Source of the DNA: Selenomonas ruminantium AC2024 | GTDB lineage: Bacteria; Bacillota; Negativicutes; Selenomonadales; Selenomonadaceae | Direction: 5' to 3' | NCBI RefSeq assembly: GCF_000687995.1 | Contig: NZ_JIAC01000001.1 | Span: forward strand, 248,001-312,000 | DNA length: 64,000 bases | Shown: positions 40,568 through 49,593 of the stretch, one piece after another | Numbering within the stretch: position 1 is the first letter of the stretch | Layout of the letters: each line of letters begins with the position of its first letter | The notes under the pieces: model-generated | Databases searched by the model: none | Told to the model about the DNA's origin: nothing | The model's input: only the letters and a program-made list of their open reading frames with translations | Translations under genes and position numbers: made by a program

Positions 40568-41896
40568 TTAAACAATTTCCTCATGTTCCTCAGTGAGTTC
40601 ATGAGCTAATTTTATTAAAACGCGGGTAATCCGCGCTCCGTCCACTTCTTCCACGTAGAAAAAATTTCCCTGGACAGCTGCCATCTGGCCGACCTTCGGC
40701 TCACTGCCAATCTGGTCATAGAGCCAGCCCCCTACGCTGTCCACATCTTCATCTTCAATGGTGATTTCCAAAATATCTTCGAGTTCTTCCAAGAGCATCT
40801 TGGCATCCACCGAATATACATTGTTGCCTCTGGCTTCCGCCGTGGGACGTTCCTCGTCAAACTCGTCCTGAATGTCGCCGACGATTTCCTCCATGATGTC
40901 CTCAATGGTCACCATGCCTGCCGTCCCACCATACTCGTCCACGACAATAGCCATCTGACTATGGCTGCCCTGCATGGTCTTTAAGAGCACATTGACATCC
41001 ATGCTCTCGGGCACCACCAGCGCCTTGCGCGCCAATTTGCGGAAATTCGGCCGCCGCCCGCTGGCCATGGCCTTCATCAAATCCTTCACATGCAGGAAGC
41101 CGATGATATGGTCCTTGTCCTCCTTACAGATGGGATAACGGGTCATCTGCTCGGAGAGAATCACATCCATATTCGCCTGCCAGCTGTCCTCCAGATAAAT
41201 AACCACCATATCCGTGCGCGGCGTCATGATTTCCCGCACGTTGAGCTCCGTAAAGTCAAAGACATTGTCCACAAAATCTGCTTCGGTATCATCAATCAAG
41301 CCCTGCCTGTGGCTTTCCTCCATAAGCAGGCGGATTTCTTCTTCGGTATGGGCCGACTCGCTCTCACTGGCAGCCTTAAAGCCCATGCGCGCCGTCACCC
41401 AGTTGGCCACATGATTGAGGAGCCAGACAAAGGGATACATGATACGATGAAAAATCAGCATGGGCAGAGCGACCGAAAGCATGATTTTTTCCACGTTCTG
41501 AATGGCCATGGTCTTCGGCGTAAGTTCCCCCAGCACAATATGCCCCGCTGTGATGATGGAAAATGCCACCACTAAAGACAGGGTATGTCCCACCATATCA
41601 TCAAGCCCCGCCATCTGCGTAAAGGGCAGGATAAGCTGCGCAACGGCCGGTTCACCGACCCAGCCTAAGCCCAATGAGGCCAGCGTAATGCCCAGCTGGG
41701 TTACAGAAAGTGACGCATCCAGATGGTCGGTGAGCCTTTTGGCGTACACCGCCCGGCGGCTGCCCTCCGCAATCAAGGTTTCCAGCCGTGACGAACGGAT
41801 TTTCACGCAGGCAAACTCCGCCGCCACAAAAAAGCCATTCATAAAGATTAAAAACGCGACCAGTACTAACTGCAATAGTATCGGTACAATGTCCAA
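40568..41896 (-). CDS. CNNM/CorC-family membrane protein (HlyC/CorC type)
   Basis: 442 residues. N-terminal CNNM domain with four membrane segments (1-200: FMNGFFVAAEFACVKIRSSR), two CBS domains (about 215-340, PRTDMVVIYLED, VVDEYGGTAGMVTIEDI) and a C-terminal CorC_HlyC domain. Members are linked to magnesium or cobalt efflux or regulation; the older 'hemolysin' label is not supported by this sequence. Probably single-gene unit. Confidence 0.9.
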   Translation of the reverse strand: MDIVPILLQLVLVAFLIFMNGFFVAAEFACVKIRSSRLETLIAEGSRRAVYAKRLTDHLDASLSVTQLGITLASLGLGWVGEPAVAQLILPFTQMAGLDDMVGHTLSLVVAFSIITAGHIVLGELTPKTMAIQNVEKIMLSVALPMLIFHRIMYPFVWLLNHVANWVTARMGFKAASESESAHTEEEIRLLMEESHRQGLIDDTEADFVDNVFDFTELNVREIMTPRTDMVVIYLEDSWQANMDVILSEQMTRYPICKEDKDHIIGFLHVKDLMKAMASGRRPNFRKLARKALVVPESMDVNVLLKTMQGSHSQMAIVVDEYGGTAGMVTIEDIMEEIVGDIQDEFDEERPTAEARGNNVYSVDAKMLLEELEDILEITIEDEDVDSVGGWLYDQIGSEPKVGQMAAVQGNFFYVEEVDGARITRVLIKLAHELTEEHEEIV

Positions 41897-41945
41897 AAGT
41901 TATTCCCTCCAAATGTTTTCGCTCACCTATGGTTATGTATTTGGT

Positions 41946-43184
41946 TTACTTCGCCGTTGCCTTCCGTTTTCCCTGCCGATTTGTATGTTTCTTATTTTTA
42001 GAGGCAGTTTTTTTCGGCAACGTGTTGTTGTTCTTCTTCACAGCCGCTTTTTTCTTGGCCGGTGCAGGCTTATCGCCGCCCTTCAATGGCTTGAACGCTA
42101 TGCCCAGCTTCTTTTCGAGCTGTTCAAGCTTATAGGCTTCCTTGTTGTCCGCCAGCGTGATAACCGTGCCCTTGGCGCCGGCACGGGCCGTACGGCCTGC
42201 ACGATGCTGATAAACTTCACTGCTTTCCGGCAGGTCGAGGTTGAATACATAGTCTACATCCGGAATATCGAGGCCGCGAGCCGCTAAATCCGTGGAGAGC
42301 AGCAGCTTAATGCGCCCTGCCTTAAAATCGGCAATGGCCTTCTGACGGGCCTGCTTGTTATTGTGTCCCAAGAGCGTGCCCACCATAAAACCTTCGTAGC
42401 GCAGCTGCGCCAAAATGCGCTCAGCATCAAAGACTTTGTTGATAAAGACCAGACCGCGCTTGACTGCCAGACGGCGGGCCAGATGGCGCACCGTTTCCAC
42501 CTTGTTGCGGAACGGCGTCATGCGGTAGAGGTCTTCGCGCAGAGCCTGTACTGCAGGGTCTGCCTCCACCTTGATGACTTCCGGATGCTGCAGGAAATCT
42601 GCCCGCTCCAAGGCCTTTTTCGGTGCCGTTGCCGAAACCATCACCACCTGACGGTCTTCCGGCAGCAGGCGCACGACATCCGCGGTGTTTTCCATATTCT
42701 GGTCGTCAAAGAGGCGGTCGAACTCGTCGAGCACCAGCATTTTGACCTTGTGCAGTTTGAGTTTATTCTTCTGCGCCAGTTCGATAATGCGGCCCGCAGA
42801 CCCCACAATCAGCTGTGGTTTATCTTTCAGCTTATCCATCTGGCGGGCAATATTGGCCCCGCCGATAAGCCCCTGCACCTTGAGCCCCAGGCCTGCGCCC
42901 TGCGCGAGGTCACGCGCCACATTTGTAATCTGCATGGCCAGCTCATAGGTCGGCGCCAAAATCACCGCCTGCACATCGCGGGATTCCGTGTCGATTTTCT
43001 GCAAAACCGGCAGCAGATAAGCCAGCGTTTTGCCCGTCCCCGTGGGGGCCTGAGCCACCAGATTGCCGCCGCCCAAAACTTTGGGAATGACGGCTTGCTG
43101 CACCTGCATAGGGGATTCAATATTCTGTTTCGTTAAAACAGCGGCTAACGCTTCGCTGATGCCGAGGTCTATAAAATTGCTCAT
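41946..43184 (-). CDS. DEAD-box RNA helicase with DEFD motif
   Basis: 412 residues. Q-motif region IESPMQVQQAVIP, motif I APTGTGKT, motif II LDEFDRLF (DEFD in place of DEAD), motif III SAT, motif VI HRAGRTARAG. The C-terminal ~45 residues are Lys-rich (PAKKKAAVKKNNNTLPKKTA), a probable RNA-binding tail. Likely acts in ribosome assembly or RNA turnover. ATG at 43184 begins MSNFIDLGIS, the usual family start. Confidence 0.92.
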   Translation of the reverse strand: MSNFIDLGISEALAAVLTKQNIESPMQVQQAVIPKVLGGGNLVAQAPTGTGKTLAYLLPVLQKIDTESRDVQAVILAPTYELAMQITNVARDLAQGAGLGLKVQGLIGGANIARQMDKLKDKPQLIVGSAGRIIELAQKNKLKLHKVKMLVLDEFDRLFDDQNMENTADVVRLLPEDRQVVMVSATAPKKALERADFLQHPEVIKVEADPAVQALREDLYRMTPFRNKVETVRHLARRLAVKRGLVFINKVFDAERILAQLRYEGFMVGTLLGHNNKQARQKAIADFKAGRIKLLLSTDLAARGLDIPDVDYVFNLDLPESSEVYQHRAGRTARAGAKGTVITLADNKEAYKLEQLEKKLGIAFKPLKGGDKPAPAKKKAAVKKNNNTLPKKTASKNKKHTNRQGKRKATAK

Positions 43185-43230
43185 TTTTTGATTACCTTTC
43201 TCTTGTTCGTGATGGTTGTTAATAAGTGCC

Positions 43231-43398
43231 GGGAGCGGGGGCACGATTGGGGAGCTGCACTAAATGTCTGGCATGATTAGTACGTGAATCTAGTTACTCG
43301 CGCCGGTCACCACGGCGCATTTACATCGCGTTGTCCAGTTTTTTTGACTTGCCAGCCAGCGGAGCAGTCGTTCCGCTCCCCAATCGTGTCCCCGCTCC
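43231..43398. repeat. Large palindromic element R4 (168 bp)
   Basis: Arms at 43231-43255 and 43375-43398 pair with one mismatch. On the minus strand the interior reads GGAACGACTGCTCCGCTGGC, a shorter version of the apical hairpin in R1-R3, and has a GCGCCG-CGGCGC type hairpin. It follows the start region of the helicase gene. Confidence 0.85.
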
Positions 43399-43571
43399 TG
43401 CCGCTTTTGCGGCCGTTGCTATTCGCTTACTTTTTCATCGACTGCTATTGTGGGGAACGTGCATTCCCGTAAAAAGGCCTTAAAGTCAGTCTCCATAGAT
43501 TATGAAAGCATTATACCATAAAAGACCGTCCTGCGCATAAAACCTCATACTAAAATTAACGGGCAGCGACT

Positions 43572-43743
43572 TGGGGGAGGGGGCATGTTTTGCGGGTGGA
43601 ACGACTGCTCCGCTGGCTGGCACTACAAAAGGCCAACGAGCTAAGATGTCAATGCGCCGTGGTAACCGGCGCAAGCACCTATAAGCCACGACATTCTCAT
43701 GCCAGACATTTAGTGGAACCCGCAAAATATGCCCCCTCCCCCA
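43572..43743. repeat. Large palindromic element R5 (172 bp)
   Basis: 25-base arms at 43572-43596 and 43719-43743 pair with one mismatch and differ in sequence from R4 arms. Interior shares GGAACGACTGCTCCGCTGGC, ATGCGCCGTGGT and GCCAGACATTTAGTG with R4. R4 and R5 are inverted to each other; the 173-bp gap between them has no recognisable gene. Confidence 0.85.
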
Positions 43744-43834
43744 GCACAAACGCCTCAAAAGCAGGAATAATTACCTTTAACAACGAATAAAGATAAGGGT
43801 AATTTTATCTATGCAACAAAGGAGGTTCACTATC

Positions 43835-45436
43835 TTGAAAAGAATTATCACGTTATTTGCAATCGCCCTCTGCCTGGCCCTGCTGCCCACCAATTTCAGC
43901 ACCGCAGCAGCCGCTCCTGCAGTTCAGGGCAAGAAAATAATCTTTATCCCCCTCGACAACCGTCCCATAACGGACAAGGAAACGCGGGAAGTTGCAGAAA
44001 AGGCTGGCTATAACATCGTCGTGCCGCCCGAAACCTTGCTTGGCAGCCGTGAGCAGCACGGCGACCCGGACGGACTTTGGCATTGGCTGCAGGATAATGC
44101 ACGCGGTGCAACAGCCGCGGTTATTTCCACCGATGCCATGATTTACGGTAGTCTCGTCAGCTCCCGCAACCACGAACTGACACAGGAACAAATCACCGAA
44201 CGGGTGAACCGCTTTCAAAAACTCCATCAGGATTTTCCCCGCCTGCCCGTCTACGGCTTTGGCACCATTTTGCGCACCCTCTTAACTGCGACCCATTCCG
44301 GCGCGGGCATGGAACCGGCAATTTATCAGCAGAATGCGGTAAAAATCCGCGACTACAGCGCTCTCCGCGATAAAACCGAAATGGGGCTGGCCTCCCAAAA
44401 AGAACAGCGTGCCATGCAGAAGCTGGAACAGGAAATCGCTCCGGCTGTCATGGAGGACTGGACGCACCGTCATAACCTCAACTACAATGCCAACAAAGCG
44501 CTGATGGACCTCACCAGACAGAACAACCTTTCCTTCCTGCTGCTCGGCGGTGATGACGGCGCTTTATACTCCCAGACCCATTACGAAATCCGCCACCTGC
44601 AGGAATATGGCCAGAATATCGGCAAGACGAAATTTCAGGTAACCTCCGGCGCCGATGAGCTCGCCATGGTCATGCTCTGCCGGGCCATTCTTGACGACAA
44701 GCGCGATATTCCCTTTGTCTACACCGCCTACAATATCGGCAAAGGCCGCGACACCATCCCTGCTTATTGCAATGAAAAAATCGGCATGGATATGGATAAC
44801 ACCATTATCGCCGCCGGCGGCATGCAGGTTCCTGTACCGGAACGCGCTGAACTTATCATGGCCATCAACACCAATCCGGACGGCAAAACCGGCGCGGCCA
44901 ACTCCCCCGCCAACACGACTAAGCCCCGCCAAGGCACCAAGCCCTTTGTAAATATGGTCAAAGATTTTGTCAGCAAAGGCTATCCCACAGCCGTAGCCGA
45001 CATCGCCTATGGCAACGGCGCCGACAACGCCTTGATGAACGAGCTGCACAAAGCCGATTTGCAGTTCAAGCTGCTGGCCTACGGCGGCTGGAACACCGCG
45101 ACCAACACCACCGGCTTCCTGCTCGGCACAGGAATGCTTGCCAAATGGATGGACAGACAGTCGCAGGAAGAACTGATGCTGACCCGCTACTTAGAAGATT
45201 GGGGCTATCAGGCCAACGTGCGCCAGAGCCTTGCTGCTGCCGTTTGGAGCCAGCCCGGCTACAACCAGCAGACCGGCGAACTCAACGGTGCCCGCAGCTT
45301 TGCCGCCGCCAAAGGCACAGAGATGCTCAAAGCATTTGCCCAGAATAATATCAAAATCCCCGCAGGACTTTCCCTGGAGAAATTCCATATTACACATCCG
45401 TGGAACCGCTTGTTTGAATGTGCGATTTTCTTCTGA
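43835..45436 (+). CDS. DUF4127 family secreted protein
   Basis: 533 residues. Signal peptide (LFAIALCLALLPTNFSTAAA) then IIFIPLDNRPITDKETREVA and later GADELAMVMLCRA and LAYGGWNTATNTTGFLLGTG, the pattern of DUF4127, extracytoplasmic proteins of Firmicutes with no established activity. TTG at 43835 lies nine bases after AAAGGAGG; the ATG at 43811 precedes that site. Followed by its own terminator. A carbohydrate or cell-envelope role is possible but unproved. Confidence 0.85.
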   Translation: MKRIITLFAIALCLALLPTNFSTAAAAPAVQGKKIIFIPLDNRPITDKETREVAEKAGYNIVVPPETLLGSREQHGDPDGLWHWLQDNARGATAAVISTDAMIYGSLVSSRNHELTQEQITERVNRFQKLHQDFPRLPVYGFGTILRTLLTATHSGAGMEPAIYQQNAVKIRDYSALRDKTEMGLASQKEQRAMQKLEQEIAPAVMEDWTHRHNLNYNANKALMDLTRQNNLSFLLLGGDDGALYSQTHYEIRHLQEYGQNIGKTKFQVTSGADELAMVMLCRAILDDKRDIPFVYTAYNIGKGRDTIPAYCNEKIGMDMDNTIIAAGGMQVPVPERAELIMAINTNPDGKTGAANSPANTTKPRQGTKPFVNMVKDFVSKGYPTAVADIAYGNGADNALMNELHKADLQFKLLAYGGWNTATNTTGFLLGTGMLAKWMDRQSQEELMLTRYLEDWGYQANVRQSLAAAVWSQPGYNQQTGELNGARSFAAAKGTEMLKAFAQNNIKIPAGLSLEKFHITHPWNRLFECAIFF

Positions 45437-45457
45437 TTTCATTCGCAGGATACATAG

Positions 45458-45487
45458 CTGACTCGTCAAATGACGGGTCAGTTTTTT
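45458..45487 (+). terminator. Terminator of the DUF4127 gene
   Basis: Stem CTGACTCGTC / GACGGGTCAG followed by TTTTTT. Confidence 0.8.
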
Positions 45488-45541
45488 ATTGGGGTGTTCC
45501 CCGCCCAGCAATGCGCCCTGCCTTCAGCAGGCAAAATAAAA

Positions 45542-45567
45542 AGAGCACATCGGATGTGATATGCTCT
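45542..45567 (-). terminator. Terminator of the double-glycine peptide gene
   Basis: Imperfect stem AGAGCATATCAC / GATGTGCTCT followed on the minus strand by TTTTTATTTT. Confidence 0.65.
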
Positions 45568-45582
45568 CTGTCTATTCTGTAA

Positions 45583-45807
45583 TCAAGCGAGAATGTTGTT
45601 TTGGGGCTTACCCGGTTGTGTCCACTTTGGTTTAAAGAAATCGAAGAACTCCTTTATTTCCTTAGCTCCATTTTTGACTTTGTTTTCCAATTTATCCATA
45701 AATTTCTTCATCCCTTTATCACATTCCTTGCTTGTAAAGAATGCACTACCTCCAGCTACCATGTCCAGTTCCATAACGTCCAGCTTATTCATGAATTTCT
45801 TATCCAT
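45583..45807 (-). CDS. Double-glycine leader peptide precursor
   Basis: 74 residues. Leader MDKKFMNKLDVMELDMVAGG is close to that of the peptide at 45-245. The 54-residue core is amphipathic and Lys-rich (KGMKKFMDKLENKVKNGAKE), with aromatic FFDFFKPKW near the end and one Cys, suggesting a membrane-active or signal peptide. ATG at 45807 has GGGGG upstream and the shared promoter 40 bp before it; the longer frame from 45990 would run across the promoter and hairpin. No exporter nearby. Confidence 0.75.
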   Translation of the reverse strand: MDKKFMNKLDVMELDMVAGGSAFFTSKECDKGMKKFMDKLENKVKNGAKEIKEFFDFFKPKWTQPGKPQNNILA

Positions 45808-45847
45808 TTTATTTTCCCCCTCACATCTTTGTGTGTTGTTATCTTGC

Positions 45848-45884
45848 TTTCTGTTCTTTATATCCCCGAAAGCAAAAAGTGTGT
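45848..45884 (-). promoter_or_regulatory. Shared composite promoter of double-glycine peptide genes, copy 3
   Basis: Minus strand ACACACTTTT (45875-45884), nine bases, GGATATAAAGAACAGAAA (45848-45865). The 82 bp from 45805 to 45886 match 243-324 at 79 positions, so this copy and copy 1 arose by duplication of promoter plus leader. Confidence 0.68.
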
Positions 45885-45918
45885 AGCGATGTGAAAAAAA
45901 TTTTTGTAATGCAAATAA

Positions 45919-45995
45919 GCGCGGTGTCCGGTGATGTCTTTCCTTAGCTTGACAAACCTGTCTAAGTGAAGGAAAGATATTACCGAACACCGCGC
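45919..45995. repeat. 77-bp hairpin element H2
   Basis: Imperfect palindrome with arms GCGCGGTGTCCGGTGATGTC and the matching inverted copy ending at 45995; apex GACAAACCTGTCTAA shared with H1. It sits between the topB stop and the peptide promoter and could terminate topB. Confidence 0.8.
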
Positions 45996-46014
45996 GTCTT
46001 AGTATATCGATGTT

Positions 46015-48522
46015 CTACGAATCCAATAACGGCATGCCCTTATTATCATCGAAGGTCGCCGTACACCGCGGATAATTCGTGCATCCCCAGAATGCCCCGT
46101 TCTTCCCGCGAATCAGCCGCAAATGCCCTTCCCGGCATTTCGGACACAAATATTTATCATCTGCCGTCTTGCTTTCCTTGGCGGCTTTTTCCATGGGACT
46201 TGCCGAATACTTGGGCTTATCGCCCCAATTCTGCCACGGACGTGGTGCCGGACGGCTGGCCTCATAACTTGCCATATCTGCCGCCATCTGTGCTTCGTAA
46301 TCGGCCGCGGCAAACAGGGAATTCAAATCCGCCATATCCTGCGCACTCGGGCCGGCGCCTGTCTGGGCATAAGCCATTGTGGGAGCCGGTCGCGGCGTGG
46401 ACGCAGTACGAGTACGCACCGCTCCGCCGCTTTGCCGTGCCAGCTGACTGGCCGATACTGCCGCAGGGGCACTATTGCGGAAACTGCGTGCCATTCTTGC
46501 CTTGGCATCTTCAAAATCTGGCTTGCCGTCCTTGTCGTTGCAGGTCATGCGGCATTTAGGATAGTTGGAACAGCCCCAGAACAGGCCGTTCTTCCCCTTG
46601 CGCTGGGTCAGTACGCCGCTATGACAGCGCGGGCAGACGTTTTCGCCCGTGACTTCCATCTGCGCATTGCCCGCCTTGCCGCAGAGTTTTTTCGTGAATT
46701 CAATCTGGCCCTGCAGAAATTCTTCCAAGGTGCCATCCCCTTCGGACATGGAATGGAGCTTATCCTCCCAAATGGCCGTGGAGTCCGGATAGGTCATTTC
46801 ATCGGGCAGGGCATCAACCAAAAGATACGCCGCTGGCGTGGGCACGAGATACTTCTTCTTGCCCTGTTTCTGCATGAATTTGCGTTTGACCAAATCCTCG
46901 ATAATGGTCGCGCGCGTAGCTTCGGTGCCGATACCGTAGACATCCTTTAACTGCTTTTTGGCTTCGGGATTCTTCACATACTTGTGGATTTCCTTCATGC
47001 CCGCGAGCAGCGTGGATTCCGTAAAGCGCACAGGCGGTTTAGTGGCCCGCTGGGTAATATCTCCTTTTTCATAGTTGACATTATCCTTTTTCTTCATCAC
47101 GGGCAGGGTTCCGTCACTCTCGTCCGATTCATTGTCGCTGTCGTTATCCTCGTCGGCAGATTTTTTCTTGGCCGCCTGATACATAATTTTCCAGCCCAAA
47201 TCCCGCTCTGTGCGGCCGCTGGCGGTGAACAGTTCTTCCTTATAAGTAACCTCGACCTTGGTCTGGTCGTAGAGGTGTACCGGATAGAACTGCGCCATAT
47301 AGCCGCGGGCAATCAAAAAGTAAAGATTGCGCTCCTCGGTGGTCATGGTCTGCATATTTGCCTTGACCGTGGTCGGAATGATGGCATGGTGCGCCGAAAT
47401 CTTCTTATCATTCCAGGCCCGGCTTTTGCATTTCGTATCTACGCCATTTGTCCAGCCGGCCAGTCGTTCATCTCCAGCCTGCGCCAGATTGGTGATGATT
47501 TTCGTCGCATCGCCAAACTGATTGGTGGGCAGATATTCACAGTCAGAACGCGGATAGGTGGTGAGCTTCTTTTCGTAAAGCTTTTGCGCCGTATCGAGCA
47601 CCACCTGCGGGGCATAGCCGAACATCTTGCCCGCCAGCACCTGCAAAGAGGACAGGGAAAACGGCAAGGGCTGCGGCTCCTGCTTTTTCGTCTTTTGGTA
47701 GGCCGAGATTACGCCTTCGCGCGGCTCCTGCTGAAATTCCGCGAGTTTTGCTTCGGCGATAGACTTATCAATCAGGCGGTTTTCGCTGTCCAGCCCCGCC
47801 ATGGTATCCCTGGGCTTCCACTGTGCGGCAAAGCGGCCGTTCTCGTGGGAGAACTCCGCCTTAATCGTATAGTAATCGACGGGCTTGAAGTTCTCTATCT
47901 CCCGCTCCCGGCGCACGACGAGCGACAGGGTCGGCGTTTTTACCCGGCCAATGGGCAGCACCAACTTATCATGGCCCGCCCGCCGTGCCGCCAGCGTATA
48001 AGCCCGCGAAAGGTTCATGCCGATAAGCCAGTCCGCCCGCGCCCGCGCCAGTGCCGACTGCTTGAGATTGAAGAACTCACTGTTTTCCCGTAGGTTGGCA
48101 TTGGCTTTCTTGATACTCGCCTCATCCAAGGCATTCAGCAAAATACGTTTGACCGGCTTTTTATTGCCCAGATAGTCGAGCACCTCATCCACCAGCAGCT
48201 GTCCTTCGCGGTCAGGGTCCCCGCCATGGACGATTTCATCACAGCGCTCAATAAGCCCCTTGACGATGGCAAACTGCTTTTCGCAGGATTTATCGACAAA
48301 GAGTTTCCACTGCTGCGGGATAATCGGCAAATCCTCCGCCCGCCATCTTTTATACTTCGGGTCGTATTCGTCAGGCTCCGCCTGCCGCAGGATATGGCCA
48401 AAGAGCCAGGTCACGACCCCTTCCCCGGTTTCCAGATAGCCGTCACCACGGCGCACAGGCCCCTTTAAGCATTTGGCGATTTCCCGCCCCATGCTGGGCT
48501 TTTCCGCAATATATAAACGCAA
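46015..48522 (-). CDS. topB: DNA topoisomerase III
   Basis: 835 residues, type IA topoisomerase. N-terminal TOPRIM (MRLYIAEKPSMGREIAKCL; HGGDPDREGQLL), catalytic Tyr in KLTTYPRSDCEYLP near residue 340, and two C-terminal zinc-finger modules (CPRCHSGVLTQRKGKNGLFW and CPKCREGHLRLIRGKNGAFW), separated by an Ala/Arg/Pro-rich linker. An acidic Asp/Ser/Asn insertion (ADEDNDSDNESDESD) lies mid-protein. It relaxes and decatenates single-stranded regions during replication. Chromosomal form with zinc fingers, longer than E. coli TopB (653). Confidence 0.95.
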   Translation of the reverse strand: MRLYIAEKPSMGREIAKCLKGPVRRGDGYLETGEGVVTWLFGHILRQAEPDEYDPKYKRWRAEDLPIIPQQWKLFVDKSCEKQFAIVKGLIERCDEIVHGGDPDREGQLLVDEVLDYLGNKKPVKRILLNALDEASIKKANANLRENSEFFNLKQSALARARADWLIGMNLSRAYTLAARRAGHDKLVLPIGRVKTPTLSLVVRREREIENFKPVDYYTIKAEFSHENGRFAAQWKPRDTMAGLDSENRLIDKSIAEAKLAEFQQEPREGVISAYQKTKKQEPQPLPFSLSSLQVLAGKMFGYAPQVVLDTAQKLYEKKLTTYPRSDCEYLPTNQFGDATKIITNLAQAGDERLAGWTNGVDTKCKSRAWNDKKISAHHAIIPTTVKANMQTMTTEERNLYFLIARGYMAQFYPVHLYDQTKVEVTYKEELFTASGRTERDLGWKIMYQAAKKKSADEDNDSDNESDESDGTLPVMKKKDNVNYEKGDITQRATKPPVRFTESTLLAGMKEIHKYVKNPEAKKQLKDVYGIGTEATRATIIEDLVKRKFMQKQGKKKYLVPTPAAYLLVDALPDEMTYPDSTAIWEDKLHSMSEGDGTLEEFLQGQIEFTKKLCGKAGNAQMEVTGENVCPRCHSGVLTQRKGKNGLFWGCSNYPKCRMTCNDKDGKPDFEDAKARMARSFRNSAPAAVSASQLARQSGGAVRTRTASTPRPAPTMAYAQTGAGPSAQDMADLNSLFAAADYEAQMAADMASYEASRPAPRPWQNWGDKPKYSASPMEKAAKESKTADDKYLCPKCREGHLRLIRGKNGAFWGCTNYPRCTATFDDNKGMPLLDS

Positions 48523-48535
48523 TTTTTCTTACACC

Positions 48536-48904
48536 TCAAAAAATCAATCGATAAATTCCATAGATAACCAGCCCGAGCCAGCAGATGACGAACAGGGTCG
48601 CCGTAAACAAAATGGCCGGCATATAGCGCAGCATTTTCCCCGCCTGCGCTTCTGCCTGATAGCGCACATGCGATGGCAGCAGATTCGTAAGTCCCATGAC
48701 CGCCGCCGGCACAATCACCGCATCATCAATGACTCCTGCCAAAGGAATGGCATCGGGAATCAAATCAATCGGGCTGACCAAGTATAAAATCGCCGCGATT
48801 AACAGCCCTTTCACATTCTTCGGGGTATCCCGATGTTTCAGAGCCACCAGCATCACCAGCAAATCATAGCGAAACAGTTTCAAAAATGTCAGGATTCTAC
48901 GCAT
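48536..48904 (-). CDS. DUF1232 (YkvA-like) membrane protein
   Basis: 122 residues. The segment YLVSPIDLIPDAIPLAGVIDDA is the signature of DUF1232; two or three hydrophobic stretches, one at the C-terminus (ILFTATLFVICWLGLVIYGI). Function unknown. Starts 13 bp after the DUF2325 gene and ends 13 bp before topB, so all three likely share a transcript. Confidence 0.85.
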   Translation of the reverse strand: MRRILTFLKLFRYDLLVMLVALKHRDTPKNVKGLLIAAILYLVSPIDLIPDAIPLAGVIDDAVIVPAAVMGLTNLLPSHVRYQAEAQAGKMLRYMPAILFTATLFVICWLGLVIYGIYRLIF

Positions 48905-48917
48905 AATTTATAACACC

Positions 48918-49475
48918 TCACAACAGGAGCGCATTTATCTTTTTGTCGAGAATGTCCAGATTATTGGTGGAAATACTCAGCACCTCCGCCCCCTTGGACA
49001 CTTCACTCTTGGCCTTCTGAGTGCAGGCATGGGAGACGGCATTGGTATTAATCACGAGGATATCCGTCCCTGCCAGTTTTTCCCGGTCAAAGTTCTTATT
49101 GCTGCCAATTATCTTAAAGCCGGGATGGCGGGCCACGACCTTGGCCTGCCAGGCTTCAGTGCCGCCGATAACCGCAATCTTCCACGGCAAACCGGCAAAG
49201 CAATCGACATCTTCCTCTGCCTGCGCTTCTTCCCCTTCGGGAACGTCCTCTGCCACAGGCTTTTCCACCAGCGGCTCATGCTTGCGCAAACGCTCTCTTA
49301 CTTCCGTCAATTTTTCCTGCAGGTGGATATTTTCCACCAATATATCTTCGTATTTTTCCTTATAGCTGTCCCGCTCCGTCTGGAGCACTGCCAGCTGATT
49401 TTCCAAATCCGCACAAATCGTTTCCAGCTCCGCCAGCCGCTTCAACGCACTTTTCGGAGGCTTCGTCTGGGCCAT
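48918..49475 (-). CDS. DUF2325 protein with N-terminal coiled coil
   Basis: 185 residues. Residues 8-70 form a coiled coil (LENQLAVLQTERDSYKEKYE), then an acidic linker and a C-terminal DUF2325 domain (KIAVIGGTEAWQAKVVARHP; VINTNAVSHACTQKAKSE), a small Rossmann-like fold of unknown role. ATG at 49475 follows ATGAGGTGA; the longer upstream frame is not supported. Confidence 0.75.
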   Translation of the reverse strand: MAQTKPPKSALKRLAELETICADLENQLAVLQTERDSYKEKYEDILVENIHLQEKLTEVRERLRKHEPLVEKPVAEDVPEGEEAQAEEDVDCFAGLPWKIAVIGGTEAWQAKVVARHPGFKIIGSNKNFDREKLAGTDILVINTNAVSHACTQKAKSEVSKGAEVLSISTNNLDILDKKINALLL

Positions 49476-49593
49476 CGCATTCACCTCATCTTCATCTGCT
49501 ATTGTACTATGAATTCTTGGTGAGTCAAGCCTGCACGATGCAGAGCGCGGGAAAAATACGTTCATTAGTGCGTGCTGTAATATTTTTGTTACA

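Noticed and set aside
40568-41896. Hemolysin annotation for the CBS-domain membrane protein
   Set aside because: CNNM plus CBS plus CorC_HlyC architecture indicates an ion-transport-related protein; nothing in the sequence indicates a pore-forming toxin.
45583-45990. Longer 135-codon version of the peptide at 45583-45807
   Set aside because: It would be translated through the shared promoter and the H2 hairpin; the inner ATG has the ribosome site and the conserved leader start.
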